A DNA stretch of 64,000 nucleotides from Mycobacterium kyogaense. GTDB lineage: Bacteria; Actinomycetota; Actinomycetes; Mycobacteriales; Mycobacteriaceae. The notes beneath the pieces were generated by a model. The model was not told the origin of the DNA, made no database searches, and was given only the letters and a program-made list of their open reading frames with translations. Below are positions 63,126 to 64,000 of the stretch, piece by piece; position 1 is the stretch's first letter, and every line of letters starts with the position of its first letter. Location: contig NZ_QJUA01000022.1 in assembly GCF_003254575.1 (NCBI RefSeq), positions 1-64,000 of the forward strand. Reading direction: 5' to 3'. A program made the position numbers and the translations under genes.

Positions 63126-63938
63126 GTGTCGCATTCCTACGCTTCCGTCGTCGACACGCGGACGCTGAGCAGCCGGCTGCGGCGCGTCGTGCTGCACGTC
63201 GACGATCCCGACGCCCTCGATGTCAGGCCCGACGCCGACTCCGCGGTCGGGGTCTACTTCTCCCCGGGAGACCACCCTCACGGTGAAGGACGCAACTACT
63301 CCGTTCGCCACCGAGACGGTGCCCTACTGACTCTCGACATCGCCCTGCACCGTCAGGGCCCCGGCTCATCGTGGGCCAAGACCGCAGCTCCCGGCCATCG
63401 CGTCGTTCTCGATCACGCCAGGGCGTGGTACCGGCCGCCGACGGGCACTCGGTGGCAGCTCGTGGTCACCGACCTGTCCGGACTTCCGGCGGCGGCTCGC
63501 ATCATCGAGGAAATGCCCACCGGTGGAGCGGCGATCGTCATCGCCGAGGTGCCGGCGGCAGACGATCTCGACTACCTGCCCCGGCGCGACGATGTCTCCG
63601 TCCTGCCGCTCATCGGCACCGGCAACGGCACGTGCCCCAGCGCGCTGGCGGCCGCGGTACGTGACATCTCGATGCCGGCCGGGCCGGGATACTGCTGGTT
63701 CGCCGGCGAAGCCGCAGAGTCCCGGGCAGTACGCAAAGACCTGCGCGCGCGGGGATGGCATCGCGACCGCTATGACATCACCGGTTATTGGCGGGTCGAC
63801 TCCGAGGCCTGGGACGCGCGGTTCGCCGAGACCGGCGAGGAGGCGATGGTCGTCTACGAGCGTGCGCTGGCGGCGGGAAAAGACGAGAAGCTCGCCTTCG
63901 AAGAATTCGACGACATCTGCGAACGGATCGGGCTCTAG
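63126..63938 (+). CDS. Siderophore-interacting protein (FAD-dependent ferric reductase)
   Basis: 270 residues from the GTG at 63126. It has an N-terminal FAD-binding barrel (RNYSVRHRDG is the R-x-Y-S FAD motif) and a C-terminal reductase domain ending WFAGEAAESRAVRKDLRARGWHRDRYDITGYWR, typical of SIP proteins. They reduce ferric siderophores in the cytosol to release iron. The IdeR box at its 5' end predicts expression under iron limitation. Confidence 0.92.
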   Translation: MSHSYASVVDTRTLSSRLRRVVLHVDDPDALDVRPDADSAVGVYFSPGDHPHGEGRNYSVRHRDGALLTLDIALHRQGPGSSWAKTAAPGHRVVLDHARAWYRPPTGTRWQLVVTDLSGLPAAARIIEEMPTGGAAIVIAEVPAADDLDYLPRRDDVSVLPLIGTGNGTCPSALAAAVRDISMPAGPGYCWFAGEAAESRAVRKDLRARGWHRDRYDITGYWRVDSEAWDARFAETGEEAMVVYERALAAGKDEKLAFEEFDDICERIGL

Positions 63939-64000
63939 CCGCGTGGTCGTCGATGTCCCGGCGCGCCCCGCGCCTCCGTCGTTCCCGCGCCGAACCTCGG

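Overview
The window is high-GC actinobacterial DNA, most likely from a fast-growing Mycobacterium/Mycolicibacterium. Support for this: GTG/ATGA-coupled operons throughout, a near-consensus IdeR iron box, DUF5709- and DUF8129-like stress proteins, a mycobacterial-type glucosamine/malto-kinase and many paralogous FAD, TetR and alpha/beta-hydrolase genes. This is inferred from sequence style only; no marker gene fixes the species.

Region 1 (1-7700) is a tightly coupled leftward operon. It runs from an XRE/cupin regulator through an amidohydrolase, a polyamine-type ABC importer (ATPase, Tat lipoprotein, two permeases) to a truncated FAD amine oxidoreductase. It looks like uptake and oxidation of a polyamine-like substrate. 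Region 2 (7700-9600) is a non-coding stretch with hairpins, then a P-loop kinase-like gene and a VOC protein.

Region 3 (about 9600-34272) is the accessory part. It is a 24-kb mobile element with visibly lower GC, carrying a tyrosine recombinase and a complete Tn7-like transposition module (tnsA, tnsB, tnsC, tniQ). Its flanks are two diverged copies, in the same orientation, of a ~285-bp sequence ending in an identical 18-bp palindromic core. Dif-like 28-bp sites sit at the recombinase start and outside it. The cargo (21.0-33.75 kb) looks like an anti-phage island: a 1135-aa SF2 helicase with a C-terminal nuclease-like region; divergently, a nuclease with a DUF559-type C-terminus; a frameshifted gene; a nuclease-NACHT STAND ATPase; and, overlapping it, a second 1060-aa helicase with a C-terminal nuclease-like region. 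I do not recognise this combination as a named defence system, and it is the best candidate for something undescribed.

Region 4 (34300-64000) is ordinary chromosome. It holds DUF2267 and DUF1931 proteins, a UvrA-like ATPase, a deletion scar joining the 5' halves of two convergent genes (38.6-39.15 kb), a flavin reductase, DoxX, an ABC exporter with a divergent TetR, a phosphotransferase, an SDR with a convergent TetR, and a molybdopterin oxidoreductase broken by one in-frame TAG. It continues with a peptidoglycan amidase, an SRPBCC/carotenoid-desaturase-like pair, a stress cluster with manganese catalase, a GAF protein, an NTF2/PHP pair, two alpha/beta hydrolases, a three-gene glycosyltransferase-glucosamine kinase-SIS operon, an ankyrin protein, and an IdeR-controlled siderophore-interacting protein at the right edge.
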